A DNA stretch of 59,638 nucleotides. Source: a virus. The notes below the pieces were generated by a model. That model worked only from the letters and a program-made list of their open reading frames with translations. It ran no database searches and had not been told where the DNA came from. The position numbers and the translations under genes are program-made. The DNA lies in the IMG/VR virus record IMGVR_UViG_3300044645_001220, positions 1-59,638 of that record; one strand, given 5' to 3'. Shown here in pieces: positions 50,804-58,375 of this stretch (positions are counted from its first letter, which is position 1; the number at the start of each line of letters is the position of its first letter).

Positions 50804-50899
50804 GGGTCGGTGGAGTAGACGAGCGGCATTGCCGGAAGCGGGAGTTGGTACCTGCGGCTGCGTCGGCCCTCTTCGCGGGTTCGAATCCCGCCCGACCTG
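50804..50899 (+). pseudogene. tRNA-like pseudogene with intact T-arm
   Basis: GGGTCGG (50804-50810) pairs with CCGACCT (50892-50898), and the T-arm GCGGG-TTCGAAT-CCCGC is perfect. A D-arm-like CGGG-AGTTGGTA-CCTG is at 50839-50854. The spacing is wrong and no proper anticodon loop with U33 can be drawn in 96 nt, so it is not a working tRNA. Confidence 0.5.
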
Positions 50900-50902
50900 A
50901 TG
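50874..50902 (+). repeat. tRNA 3'-end repeat, copy 1
   Basis: T-arm plus acceptor 3' strand. The 29 bases from CGCGGGTTCG to ACCTGATG recur exactly at 52190-52218, and the TCCCGCCCGACCTGAT part also at 51289 and 52842. Confidence 0.85.
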
Positions 50903-50909
50903 AGAAGTG

Positions 50910-51018
50910 TATAACGTCAGCAATCAGCGGGCCGCAACAATTTCAGTTTGAATAAGGATAGTTTCATGGAATCAGAGAATCAGGTTGATGCGGCTCCGTC
51001 TGCATTGCGTTGTTCTAC
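50910..51018 (+). repeat. attC-like site 1
   Basis: Starts TATAACGTCAGCAAT and ends GCATTGCGTTGTTCTAC, the two halves being imperfectly complementary through CAGCGGGCCGC and GCGGCTCCGTCTG with single-base bulges, as in integron attC sites. The start of the next gene lies within it. Confidence 0.55.
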
Positions 51019-51271
51019 TACCAAGCTATGCGATTTTGTGCATGAGCTTGAATCCGCGTTGAGCTTCGTTACAGATGAATGTCGCCTCACAAGTCAAGTC
51101 GAAGTTTTCTACGAGATGCGAGATGGTGAAGGGTTCATGCGAGTTACGTGCAAGGAAGATCGTGAAGACGCAGAAGCATATCGACGGTTGAAGCGAGGTT
51201 TAGCCGAATCGCACAAAGCCAGCCTTGGCAAGGATTGTGGAGTTTGGGATTCGCGGAATGTAGGTCAGTAG
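50966..51271 (+). CDS. Cassette-borne hypothetical protein
   Basis: 101 residues from an ATG after AAGGATAGTTTC, inside the attC-like site, so its first 17 or so residues are encoded by that site. A TTG at 50948 is an alternative. Helical, charged; not recognised. Single gene between tRNA-end repeats. Confidence 0.55.
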   Translation: MESENQVDAAPSALRCSTTKLCDFVHELESALSFVTDECRLTSQVEVFYEMRDGEGFMRVTCKEDREDAEAYRRLKRGLAESHKASLGKDCGVWDSRNVGQ

Positions 51272-51284
51272 AACAAGCTTTATA

Positions 51285-51355
51285 CAGTTCCCGCCCGACC
51301 TGATTTGGATTGCGTGAACTGATCGAATTTTTCGAAGCGTTGAAAGGAGATTGCG
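51285..51355 (+). repeat. Cassette leader repeat with tRNA end, copy 2
   Basis: About 71 bp running from CAGTTCCCGCCCGACC through TCGAATTTTT to TTGAAAGGAG, ending at the next start codon. About four fifths identical to 52838-52908. Confidence 0.8.
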
Positions 51356-52162
51356 ATGAGCGAACCAAACGACGTTATCGGCAACGCCGATTCATCACAT
51401 TGTTCTGCGGTCTTGAACTATGGAGGCGGCAGACAGACAGCAGCAATTATCGTGTTGATTTTGCGTGGTGTAATTGAGCGTCCAGGCAAGATCATCATGG
51501 CAAACACAGGGCGAGAGAATCAGTCGACATGGGATTATCTGGCGAAGCATGTTCAACCGGCCTTGGACGGCATTGGAATGCAGGTCGAAGTAATCGACCC
51601 ACCAAAGATTCCGTTGCTGACATACGGCGCAGACGATAAGCCAATCATTCCGGTTTACACGGCAGATGGAAAGATGAGCCCGTTTTGCAGTGGTAACTGG
51701 AAGCGGGACCGAATGAACAGTTACCTAGCGTCGATAAAATGGCCAGGGCGTGAGCGATGGATAGGATTTTCCGCAAACGAAAAAAAGCGAATTAATCGAA
51801 TGGTTTCATCCGAGAGACCAGACAAATACACGTTTCGTTTTCCGTTGGCGGAAATGTTCATCACTACTGACGACTGCTTAGCAATCGTCGAAAAATGGGG
51901 CTGGCCACAGCCGAGCGTCAGCTCGTGCTGGATGTGCCCGCACAAGAAAAACGAAGAATGGGCAAGGGTTCGCGACAGCGAGCCCGAACACTGGGAAGAG
52001 GCTTGCCGCATAGATGAGGAATTGCGGGAGGAAGATTTGGAGCGCGGCGGAACAGGCGTGTGGCTGCACCATTCGCGGGTTCCGTTGCGTCAAGCAGATT
52101 TGAGCGTTGCCGAGCCGTTGCGGGTGGAGCGTCAATGCAGCCTCGGCATGTGTTTTGTTTAG
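51356..52162 (+). CDS. PAPS-reductase/PP-loop family protein
   Basis: 268 residues. The PP-loop is NYGGGRQTAAI (normally SGGKDS, here altered), followed by ANTGRE, a Cys cluster CWMCPHKKNEEW, and WIGFSANEKKRI, as in phage PAPS reductase-like and DndC-like proteins. Members reduce or transfer sulfur, or modify nucleic acids; activity here is unknown. The last 25 or so residues run through a TGCCGAG/CTCGGCA inverted repeat and look like a cassette-end read-through. Confidence 0.78.
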   Translation: MSEPNDVIGNADSSHCSAVLNYGGGRQTAAIIVLILRGVIERPGKIIMANTGRENQSTWDYLAKHVQPALDGIGMQVEVIDPPKIPLLTYGADDKPIIPVYTADGKMSPFCSGNWKRDRMNSYLASIKWPGRERWIGFSANEKKRINRMVSSERPDKYTFRFPLAEMFITTDDCLAIVEKWGWPQPSVSSCWMCPHKKNEEWARVRDSEPEHWEEACRIDEELREEDLERGGTGVWLHHSRVPLRQADLSVAEPLRVERQCSLGMCFV

Positions 52163-52189
52163 ATCCGCATAACAATCGTTAGACTGAAA

Positions 52190-52218
52190 CGCGGGTTCGA
52201 ATCCCGCCCGACCTGATG
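52190..52218 (+). repeat. tRNA 3'-end repeat, copy 3
   Basis: Exact copy of 50874-50902, followed by TGAATTGCATAACGCTCGG, similar to the start of attC-like site 1. Just upstream is GCATAAC-AATC-GTTAGAC, which resembles integron core sites. Confidence 0.8.
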
Positions 52219-52270
52219 TGAATTGCATAACGCTCGGATTCACCGAGCCGAAAGGAAACAGGTAACAAGA

Positions 52271-52483
52271 ATGAGCAAGTTCAGACGGATTTCAGAGTTA
52301 GAAGCAGCGGAGATTGCGAACGACAGCGAGCAAGGTCGGATGCTGGTGATGGAGCGTGATTTCCTCCGTGATCTTGTCGCGGCAAAGGACGAATACATTG
52401 CGTGCTACAAGACAGGCAAGCGACCAAGCGAGAAGTTGTTTGCAAAGTTGGAGCGCCTCACTGCGTTGGTGATTGCGGACTAG
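52271..52483 (+). CDS. Cassette-borne small helical protein
   Basis: 70 residues, highly charged alpha-helical; not recognised. Weak SD (CAGGTAACAAG). It lies directly upstream of the best attC-like site. Confidence 0.55.
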   Translation: MSKFRRISELEAAEIANDSEQGRMLVMERDFLRDLVAAKDEYIACYKTGKRPSEKLFAKLERLTALVIAD

Positions 52484-52487
52484 GTAA

Positions 52488-52577
52488 GACGAACGCTGGC
52501 AATCACGGGGCCGCGACCGTGACAGCCAGCCATGAGAAAAGACGTTGTCGCGGCTCCCGTGCATTGCTTTGTTCATC
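52488..52577 (+). repeat. attC-like site 2 (best)
   Basis: Ends GACGAAC and GTTCATC are complementary at 6 of 7 bases. Inner arms CACGGGGCCGCGAC (52504-52517) and GTCGCGGCTCCCGTG (52547-52561) pair with one extrahelical base, and GCAAT/ATTGC adds another pair with a second bulge. Two bulges on one strand, a 90-bp length and a terminal GTT are the folded-attC layout. No integron integrase gene is present. Confidence 0.65.
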
Positions 52578-52600
52578 GTTCTTTGGAGATTTGATTGATT

Positions 52601-52816
52601 ATGACGAGTCGAAGAGTTGGTGAGTTGGTCGAAACCATCAATGCGGCTTTGTTTGAGTTGCGAGAAATCAAGAAGCGAAAGCCGCAATTTCGCGTTGAAG
52701 TTCGAGACGAACCCGGCAGCATTTTGAATGGATACAGAGAGGGCGACATCACTTTTGATGAAGCAAAGGAACGGCTGGAACGTGTGTTTCTCAGTCAGTA
52801 TGGAAGCAACGCCTAG
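52601..52816 (+). CDS. Cassette-borne small protein
   Basis: 71 residues starting 23 bp after attC-like site 2, after TTGGAGATTTGA. Helix-strand-helix; not recognised. A TTG at 52595 is an alternative start. Confidence 0.55.
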   Translation: MTSRRVGELVETINAALFELREIKKRKPQFRVEVRDEPGSILNGYREGDITFDEAKERLERVFLSQYGSNA

Positions 52817-52837
52817 ATTCGATGAACAATCGTTATG

Positions 52838-52908
52838 CAGATCCCGCCCGACCTGATTTTGATTGCGGGAACGGTTCGAATTTTTAGAAGGGTTGAAAGG
52901 AGGTAGCG
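52838..52908 (+). repeat. Cassette leader repeat with tRNA end, copy 4
   Basis: Partner of 51285-51355; preceded by GATGAAC-AATC-GTTATGC, again like paired integron core sites. Ends in AAAGGAGG and the next start. Confidence 0.8.
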
Positions 52909-53118
52909 ATGGCTGACGGATTTCGAGGCATCCCCGGCGTGCCGGAGGGGTGGGAGTTGGTGGAGTTCCGCACTGTGCGCAAGGGTGACTGGATCTTGTC
53001 TGACCAAGGCTGGCCGACGCTATGGCAAAGCGATGGAACTGGCGATCGTGGTGGAATATTTGCGATCATCCGCGAGACCGAAAATCGTGAGGGCGTTGAG
53101 GTGACAGATGGCGAGTGA
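52909..53118 (+). CDS. Hypothetical phage protein
   Basis: 69 residues after a strong AAAGGAGG. GIPGVPEGWELVEFRTVRKGDWIL resembles short SH3-like phage proteins seen often in environmental phages. It overlaps the next gene by 11 bp, so from here on the genes are packed as an operon. Confidence 0.6.
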   Translation: MADGFRGIPGVPEGWELVEFRTVRKGDWILSDQGWPTLWQSDGTGDRGGIFAIIRETENREGVEVTDGE

Positions 53119-53533
53119 CGTTGACGCTCTGGTGGCGACGCTTGATGAGCGGTACGGAGCCTACGGCTGGAGCATGTGGCGTGCTGCGATCGGTGGCTGG
53201 GTGGTCAAGATCGAGAGCGACAAGAGCACGCACAGCAAGCCAACCATCGGCCAAGCGTTGCAAGCAGCAATTGACCACAAGCCTCTGCCGGTGGTGCCGA
53301 GGAGGCCGAGCATTTTTTCGGCTAGCGGTGCAATTGTCTACAAGGTCAGGGGAGGCGGCTGGGGCGTGGAGTATAAGGGGCGAGATTGTTACGTCTGGTT
53401 GCCAACAAAGAAGATGGCCGAGCAGTGGGCTAAGCAGAACGAAGAGCGGGTTGATAAAGCCTATGACGCCTGGATGACCAATCACGGCTGGACTATCAAA
53501 AAGAAGGAAGGAGTGGATTTTAGGTATGAGTAG
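53108..53533 (+). CDS. Hypothetical protein
   Basis: 141 residues. Two similar alpha/beta halves with Trp-rich strands (YGWSMWRAAIGGWVVKIES and VYKVRGGGWGVEYKG), suggesting a duplicated small fold. Not recognised. Overlaps both neighbours. Confidence 0.65.
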   Translation: MASDVDALVATLDERYGAYGWSMWRAAIGGWVVKIESDKSTHSKPTIGQALQAAIDHKPLPVVPRRPSIFSASGAIVYKVRGGGWGVEYKGRDCYVWLPTKKMAEQWAKQNEERVDKAYDAWMTNHGWTIKKKEGVDFRYE

Positions 53534-53768
53534 TACAACAGAGACACTTGCAAAGGCGGCAAGAAAACTTGCCGAGCAGTGCGACGGACTCACAGGCGAT
53601 GGCGTTGTTGGTGCGGCGCTGCATGAGATTGCAGAGCGATTGCTGGCGCAACATCGCCTGCTGGAACGCATCGCAACGACTGCATCGCATTTGACTCACG
53701 ACCGCCACTATTGCATGAGGATTGACGCTGAAGTTATCGATGAGATAAGGAGGCGTGTAAATGGCTGA
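53526..53768 (+). CDS. Hypothetical helical protein
   Basis: 80 residues, helical, with HDRHYCMRID near the end. Overlaps both neighbours by 8 bp. Not recognised. Confidence 0.6.
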   Translation: MSSTTETLAKAARKLAEQCDGLTGDGVVGAALHEIAERLLAQHRLLERIATTASHLTHDRHYCMRIDAEVIDEIRRRVNG

Positions 53769-54132
53769 CAATAAGCGAACCGATGCGGAGTTGATGGCGG
53801 CAGCGAGGCACATCACCAAAATCGAAGAAGTGACCCTTCTTTGCGAGCGTCTGGAGGAGTATCGCAACGAGGTTATGAGAGTGCTGTCCATGCTTTCTGT
53901 ATTATCTAGCCAGTTGAGAGATCAATACTCCGTGGATTCCAGCAATTGCATCGATATATGCCGGAATCGTCTTGGTGATCTATTGAACGGAAATCCAATC
54001 GTTTGCTGTTCTTGCGGATGCAAGGATGGGCTGGAGTATGGGCCAGATCCATTTTCATCAGAGATTGGTGGTGATTATACTCCAGTCTGGGAGTGCGGAC
54101 CATGCCGACTTGAAAGCGTGAGAGAGATATAA
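53761..54132 (+). CDS. Helical protein with C-terminal Cys cluster
   Basis: 123 residues: a helical first part and a Cys-rich end (VCCSCGCKDG, then WECGPC), a likely zinc-binding module. Not recognised. Confidence 0.6.
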   Translation: MADNKRTDAELMAAARHITKIEEVTLLCERLEEYRNEVMRVLSMLSVLSSQLRDQYSVDSSNCIDICRNRLGDLLNGNPIVCCSCGCKDGLEYGPDPFSSEIGGDYTPVWECGPCRLESVREI

Positions 54133-54174
54133 ATGATTGTCGAAGGTTTTCAAATCTCAACGGAGGATGGTGGT

Positions 54175-54315
54175 ATGCCACTGAAAAAAGGTTCGAGTAA
54201 CAAGGTAATCCAGGCCAACATCAAGAAGGAGATCGCCGCAGGCAAGCCGCAGAAGCAAGCCGTCGCGATTGCCCTGAATGCTGCTGGCAAGTCCAAGCCA
54301 AAGAAAGGCAAGTGA
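54175..54315 (+). CDS. Conserved small basic phage protein (PLKKGSS family)
   Basis: 46 residues from ATG 54175 after CGGAGGATGGTGGT. MPLKKGSSNKVIQANIKK, then GKPQKQAVAIAL, then AGKSK is a widespread short phage family (I believe DUF6496). Very basic; function unknown. Confidence 0.75.
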   Translation: MPLKKGSSNKVIQANIKKEIAAGKPQKQAVAIALNAAGKSKPKKGK

Positions 54316-54319
54316 GACG

Positions 54320-54607
54320 GTGAGTCTTAAAACGTACAAGTCGAGCGCTCGGAAGTACCGAAGCACCAAGAAACTGCTTGGTGAGTATCAGCGACAAATC
54401 AACTCTGACTTCGTTAGGCTTCTTGAAAGTCTGCTGGAGAGTCATTCCCTGAGCGATGTTGCAAAGAGGACTGGATACGGAGTCACCTACTTGTGTCTGT
54501 TGCGTTACGGCAAGAGGATGGCGACAATCGATGTTTTCGAGTCGCTTATCGCTCTAGCCGAGGGACGCAAGAATGAACGCAAGAGGAAGATTCCTTCCAA
54601 GCCGTAG
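54320..54607 (+). CDS. HTH DNA-binding protein
   Basis: 95 residues from a GTG; an upstream in-frame ATG at 54278 lies inside the previous gene. LSDVAKRTGYGVTYLCLLRYGKR is a helix-turn-helix of XRE/Cro type, with basic flanks. A phage transcription regulator is likely. It overlaps the nuclease gene by 35 bp. Confidence 0.65.
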   Translation: MSLKTYKSSARKYRSTKKLLGEYQRQINSDFVRLLESLLESHSLSDVAKRTGYGVTYLCLLRYGKRMATIDVFESLIALAEGRKNERKRKIPSKP

Positions 54608-55052
54608 TGCTTCAATGGTTTTGACGATCGCTTTCCTGGCGGCAGTTGCGGCCCCGGCTTCAACTGCCGTTTCTTATTTGGCCGATCGAGTAGAACCGTC
54701 GTTCGTCTACGCTGCAAAGGTGGTCGATGTCGTTGATGGAGACACGATCGATGTCCTCATTGACCTTGGGTTCAAGACTTTCTCCGAGCAGCGAATCAGG
54801 GTTCTCGGAATCGACTGCCCGGAGGTGAAGGGCAAGACAAAGAAGGCCGGTGACGCTGCGACTGAGGCTACTCGAATCTGGGTGAAGTCTCACGGAAGTA
54901 TCGTCGTCCGAACTGTGAAGGCCAAGAAAGGCCAGATCGATTCGTTCGGTCGGTATCTCGCAGAAGTCCTTGGGGACGATCAGGCAGGAACCCAATCGTC
55001 CCTCGGAGAGTTTCTTCTGTCAGAGGGGCACGCTAAGGCGTATCGGGAGTGA
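54573..55052 (+). CDS. Secreted or membrane-anchored thermonuclease (SNase)
   Basis: 159 residues. Hydrophobic N-terminus (MVLTIAFLAAVAAPAS, about 15-30), then the SNase fold: VVDVVDGDTIDV, RIRVLGIDCPE, SFGRYLAEV, and the catalytic Arg/Glu region. It may degrade incoming or host DNA at the envelope. Its 3' end overlaps the convergent gene by 20 bp. Confidence 0.88.
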   Translation: MNARGRFLPSRSASMVLTIAFLAAVAAPASTAVSYLADRVEPSFVYAAKVVDVVDGDTIDVLIDLGFKTFSEQRIRVLGIDCPEVKGKTKKAGDAATEATRIWVKSHGSIVVRTVKAKKGQIDSFGRYLAEVLGDDQAGTQSSLGEFLLSEGHAKAYRE

Positions 55053-55689
55053 TCTTGATGCGTGCGTACTTCCACGTCAGCGCATGCCTTCCGTTGCAGC
55101 GGTCGCGACAAACAAATCTTTGATACAAGTTTTGGTCGCTGATTACTGCAAGAAGCTCTCTGGTTTCAAAACCCATTTCCTGGCAGTCGCTCACCTCAAC
55201 CATCTCCCCAACGTCTGCCTGCGTCGGATCTCGGTACTGCTCAGAGGGTGGGGTGGTGGGGACAATGACGGGGCAAGCGTGACCGCACCAATTTACATCA
55301 GCCACCCTCGATTCGTTCAATAGGCAAAAATACCTTTGACCAATTCTGGGCCTCTCGTACACCAACGCATTGCCCTCGCCAATCTCAGACGCCATCGCAT
55401 CCGGCACCGCGATATCGACAACGCTGTAGCCTTCCGGAACCCAAGATTGCATCGGCTCAACCGGATCGCCAACATTCAGCGTCTTTGGCTCAACCGGCTC
55501 AAGCCAGTCCGGATGGAAATGGTAATCTCCAGCGCCCACCAGCTTAAAGTAGCCACTATACGCAACCAACTCCCTAATTCGATGCAACGATCCATCAAAA
55601 AGATCCATTTCCGGGGACCACGCTGGGCCGTGCATCACATTCGCAGGCTTCCGCACTCGCACCCGATCTCCAACCTGAAACTTACTCAC
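55033..55689 (-). CDS. Hypothetical protein with KOW/SH3-like N-terminus
   Basis: 218 residues. FQVGDRVRVRKPANV opens an SH3/KOW-like barrel, with a second NVGDPVEP repeat near residue 70. Ends with Cys/His residues (CRDRCNGRHALTW). Last gene of the leftward operon. Confidence 0.65.
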   Translation of the reverse strand: MSKFQVGDRVRVRKPANVMHGPAWSPEMDLFDGSLHRIRELVAYSGYFKLVGAGDYHFHPDWLEPVEPKTLNVGDPVEPMQSWVPEGYSVVDIAVPDAMASEIGEGNALVYERPRIGQRYFCLLNESRVADVNWCGHACPVIVPTTPPSEQYRDPTQADVGEMVEVSDCQEMGFETRELLAVISDQNLYQRFVCRDRCNGRHALTWKYARIKITPDTP

Positions 55690-55721
55690 GATCTACCTTC
55701 CTCTCTCTTCCAGCAACAAAA

Positions 55722-56270
55722 TCACACAAGCAGCAACGCCGCTGCATACACAACAGTCACAGTCAAGATGAACGCACCCACAACCAAAGCCAACTCAAAC
55801 AGCCAGCCAGTAGGCTCCCAGTCTCCGTCGTCCTTGGAATCTGCGTCAGGGTCCACGGAATTGCCCTGCCTACGCCACGCCAGAGCTTCGGGCGACTGAC
55901 CATAGGCAAACGGATCGGATGCGTCATACTGGCCAGAAACGGGCTTTCTCCAGCCCTCTTCCGGGAGGTACAGGTACTCGACATCCTTCGCCTTCCAAGG
56001 ATACCCACTAGAAATGTCGATCGTAGCCGTCTGCGCCCAGACACCCCTGGGAAGCGGATCGCTTTCAACCCACAGGTTTCGCTCAGAGACAAGCATTTTC
56101 GCGTAGTCGGCTGACTCCTCAGAAGAGCAGACCTGATGTTTGTCGATCTCCCCCGGTATCCGGCCACTGGAATTCTTACTGGGATTCTCAGACCAAATCT
56201 CGAAAACCCACCAGTCACCCAGCTTGCGAAGTTTCCCGATACGCAATGAATCTTTTCCGCCAGTCATCAC
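55722..56270 (-). CDS. Tail-anchored hypothetical membrane protein
   Basis: 182 residues; soluble N-terminal part and one C-terminal membrane helix (WLFELALVVGAFILTVTVVY). Overlaps the upstream gene by 4 bp. A membrane-anchored exclusion or envelope protein is possible. Confidence 0.65.
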   Translation of the reverse strand: MMTGGKDSLRIGKLRKLGDWWVFEIWSENPSKNSSGRIPGEIDKHQVCSSEESADYAKMLVSERNLWVESDPLPRGVWAQTATIDISSGYPWKAKDVEYLYLPEEGWRKPVSGQYDASDPFAYGQSPEALAWRRQGNSVDPDADSKDDGDWEPTGWLFELALVVGAFILTVTVVYAAALLLV

Positions 56271-56665
56271 TCGCTCTCCTCTCCAGGTACAAATTCACCG
56301 TGACTCCAACTCACAACCTCGCTCTGGATAGCTTTCAAGCTACCCTCGTCGCACTTGTGTAAATGATCGCGCAAGTCACCATACGTCTTGCGGAATAGAA
56401 TCTGCCAAGCCAGCATCCGTCTCGTCCGGTCGTCCAGGATCACCCCAAGCTCTCTCTGAACACCGTCGTCCCGGACACGCACGTTCGCCCCGTTACTCAG
56501 AATCAGGACGCCATTGTGGACGTTCATCACCTTGGCAAGTTGCAACCTGGGAAGCTCTCCGTAGTCGGCGCCGTACTTCCTCCAGACATGAAGAACCTCG
56601 TCACCAGGACGAAGCTCCGATAGGTCGCCGTCAAACGTCACTCGCCCAATGTCAACTCGCTGCAT
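56267..56665 (-). CDS. Hypothetical protein
   Basis: 132 residues; beta-rich N-terminus with ELRPGDEVLHVWRK and AKVMNVHNGVLILSNG, an SH3-like pattern, then helices. Not recognised. Confidence 0.65.
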   Translation of the reverse strand: MQRVDIGRVTFDGDLSELRPGDEVLHVWRKYGADYGELPRLQLAKVMNVHNGVLILSNGANVRVRDDGVQRELGVILDDRTRRMLAWQILFRKTYGDLRDHLHKCDEGSLKAIQSEVVSWSHGEFVPGEESE

Positions 56666-56667
56666 GG

Positions 56668-57036
56668 CTAATCCCTCCCTTTGGACTTGCGGCCCATCTC
56701 CCGCTGATGGACTTGCATCACTACAGCATACACCTGCTCAAGCTCCTCGTTCGTGAAATCAAGCCAGTCCGAGAAGTAGGCAAGCCGATGAATCATCTCC
56801 TGCCTCCTCGCCTTCTCCAGCAACTCAGGCGTAGGAATCATGGCTTTGTCCGCTGAAGTGGAGTACGGCTGACGGCCACGAACCGTCAGGTCCGGGTTCA
56901 GCGTCCTGCCCCCCTTCATCACAATCCTGCCGCTAGGAGTCACCTTCTCCACCGTGTCAGTCACATACCGACTGTGATCCTTGAAAACCAGCTTGTCCCC
57001 AGGCTTCACAACAGGATTCTCTTTTGATCCAGGCAT
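56668..57036 (-). CDS. Hypothetical protein with SH3-like start
   Basis: 122 residues. The ATG at 57036 is preferred over a GTG at 57048 because the same leader precedes the next gene's ATG. VVKPGDKLVFKDHSRYV is a small-barrel motif; the C-terminal half is helical. Confidence 0.65.
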   Translation of the reverse strand: MPGSKENPVVKPGDKLVFKDHSRYVTDTVEKVTPSGRIVMKGGRTLNPDLTVRGRQPYSTSADKAMIPTPELLEKARRQEMIHRLAYFSDWLDFTNEELEQVYAVVMQVHQREMGRKSKGRD

Positions 57037-57062
57037 AACCTCACCCACCTAAAGCCTCTCGG
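57034..57062 (-). repeat. 29-bp duplicated leader, copy 1
   Basis: Leftward CGAGAGGCTTTAGG followed by GGGTGAGGTTATG, repeated at 57487-57515 with one difference. It supplies the RBS and start of both genes. Confidence 0.8.
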
Positions 57063-57075
57063 ATACCAGTGTACG

Positions 57076-57489
57076 TCACTTCATAGACTCCAGGATGAAT
57101 GCTAGCTCGCGGCACTGCCTAATGTGTTCTTTGTGCTTCGCAAGCTCATCGGCCTTCCTCTGTATCATTAGGTCGCTAGCAAAAAACCCCGGATCTTTGC
57201 GCTTCAGTGCAAGTATGCCGTGCAAGCTGACCAGAGCCGATATTCTGCTGTCTGCCGGAACAACATACAGTTCTTCTCGATAGACCACTGCAACCTCGTC
57301 ACGCGCACCATCAGGACACTTGTCCCACACGGTTATCATAATATCCGGCGTGTCATTGCCTCGTAGATATTGCCTTGCGTCGGAAATCGCGTCCCTCGCC
57401 GTCTTCGAGAAAAAGCAGTCGATTCTCTGGTTGTCGTCCTCGACATAGCACCTAAACCTCCATTCATCCATCCAGTCTCGATCTGACAT
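57076..57489 (-). CDS. Hypothetical protein
   Basis: 137 residues, alpha/beta, with a Met/Lys-rich C-terminal helix. Not recognised. Its leader overlaps the end of the preceding gene. Confidence 0.65.
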   Translation of the reverse strand: MSDRDWMDEWRFRCYVEDDNQRIDCFFSKTARDAISDARQYLRGNDTPDIMITVWDKCPDGARDEVAVVYREELYVVPADSRISALVSLHGILALKRKDPGFFASDLMIQRKADELAKHKEHIRQCRELAFILESMK

Positions 57490-57515
57490 AACCTCACCCC
57501 CCTAAAGCCTCTCGG
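57487..57515 (-). repeat. 29-bp duplicated leader, copy 2
   Basis: See 57034-57062. This copy also encodes the last residues (REALGG) of the gene at 57494-57733, so copy 1 may be the relic of a duplicated gene end. Confidence 0.8.
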
Positions 57516-57733
57516 CCACCAGCAGCAACAGATCGCATACGCTCAAAAACCTCACTCAACCGCTCCTGCACCCACACATCTTCTCCGTCAATCCTCACCA
57601 ATGTCCCGTTCACATCCACATACCCAGTGTCGGCCACAATCCGCTGCTTCTTCGCTCGAAGCATCGTCACCGCCGTCAAACGAACCTGGATCAGATACCC
57701 GTTCACATCCGTCAGCTTCATAAACCCCGGCAT
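57494..57733 (-). CDS. Hypothetical protein
   Basis: 79 residues. Start at the ATG seven bases after GGGAGGGGG; later ATG 57721 is possible. Beta-rich first part, helical end. First gene of the leftward operon; not recognised. Confidence 0.6.
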   Translation of the reverse strand: MPGFMKLTDVNGYLIQVRLTAVTMLRAKKQRIVADTGYVDVNGTLVRIDGEDVWVQERLSEVFERMRSVAAGGREALGG

Positions 57734-57818
57734 CCAACACCCCCTCCCGGCCCACTCCCAGGCCATTCACCAGCCATCCAACCAAAAAACAACCAAACAA
57801 CCACACAAAGAACAACAA

Positions 57819-57847
57819 ACAGTATCAAGAAGTGATAGGAAAATCAA
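57819..57847 (-). promoter_or_regulatory. Sigma70-like promoter of the leftward operon
   Basis: Leftward TTGATT (57847-57842), 17-bp spacer, TACTGT (57824-57819), within an AT-rich stretch. Confidence 0.6.
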
Positions 57848-58375
57848 GCCGAATCGTACAGTTTTTTGTAAATCAAAAATCGAAATTACCAAGCAAATCA
57901 TTCAAGTCGCTGTATATGGGGGATCAATGATTTCTCACGAAAATTCTGGAGGGGGAATCTGAGGTTCACTGTGCCGCCAGCGGGGCCCCCCCCTCCCTCC
58001 GGTCCTCTGGACCCCCTCTGGACCCCCTTTTCCCAGCCTTTTCCAGCCTTTTCCAGCCTTTTCCATCCGGTTTCCATTCGTCACCATCGACCGTTTCCGA
58101 AGACGGACCCCATCGGATGCCATGCAATGCCATGAATTAACTCCCAATGCCACCCCCGCCCCCTCCTCCAACCCTGCCAATGCCCCCTATGTTGCAAAAA
58201 CCAAGTGTCCAACCAACCCTACCAATCCCGCTTCCACCCTTATTTTTATTGGCAATTCGACGATTCCCAAAAATTCCACCTTTACCCCGCCGTAAAATAA
58301 GAGCAGAGCCGACCCCAGCAGCACCCCGCAGCACTGGACGATCGGCACCCAACCCTCTTCAAGGAGCAGAAGACG
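57848..58375. other. Strand-switch non-coding region
   Basis: An AT-rich part (57841-57920) is followed by a GC-rich part with C-runs, a GGTCC-TCT-GGACC hairpin near 58000 and tandem repeats. No convincing gene and no clear rightward promoter. AT-rich DNA beside repeats makes it a second origin candidate. Confidence 0.5.
58033..58062. repeat. 10-bp tandem repeat CCAGCCTTTT (3 copies)
   Basis: Three exact units, then a degenerate CCATCCGGTT. Confidence 0.9.

Noticed and set aside
50804-50899. Functional tRNA with a long variable arm
   Set aside because: Acceptor and T-arm pair well, but no 5-bp stem with a 7-nt loop and U33 can be drawn, and the D-arm-like segment is displaced.
58033-58062. 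CRISPR array
   Set aside because: The repeats are 10 bp, contiguous and without spacers; no repeat-spacer pattern is present anywhere in the window.
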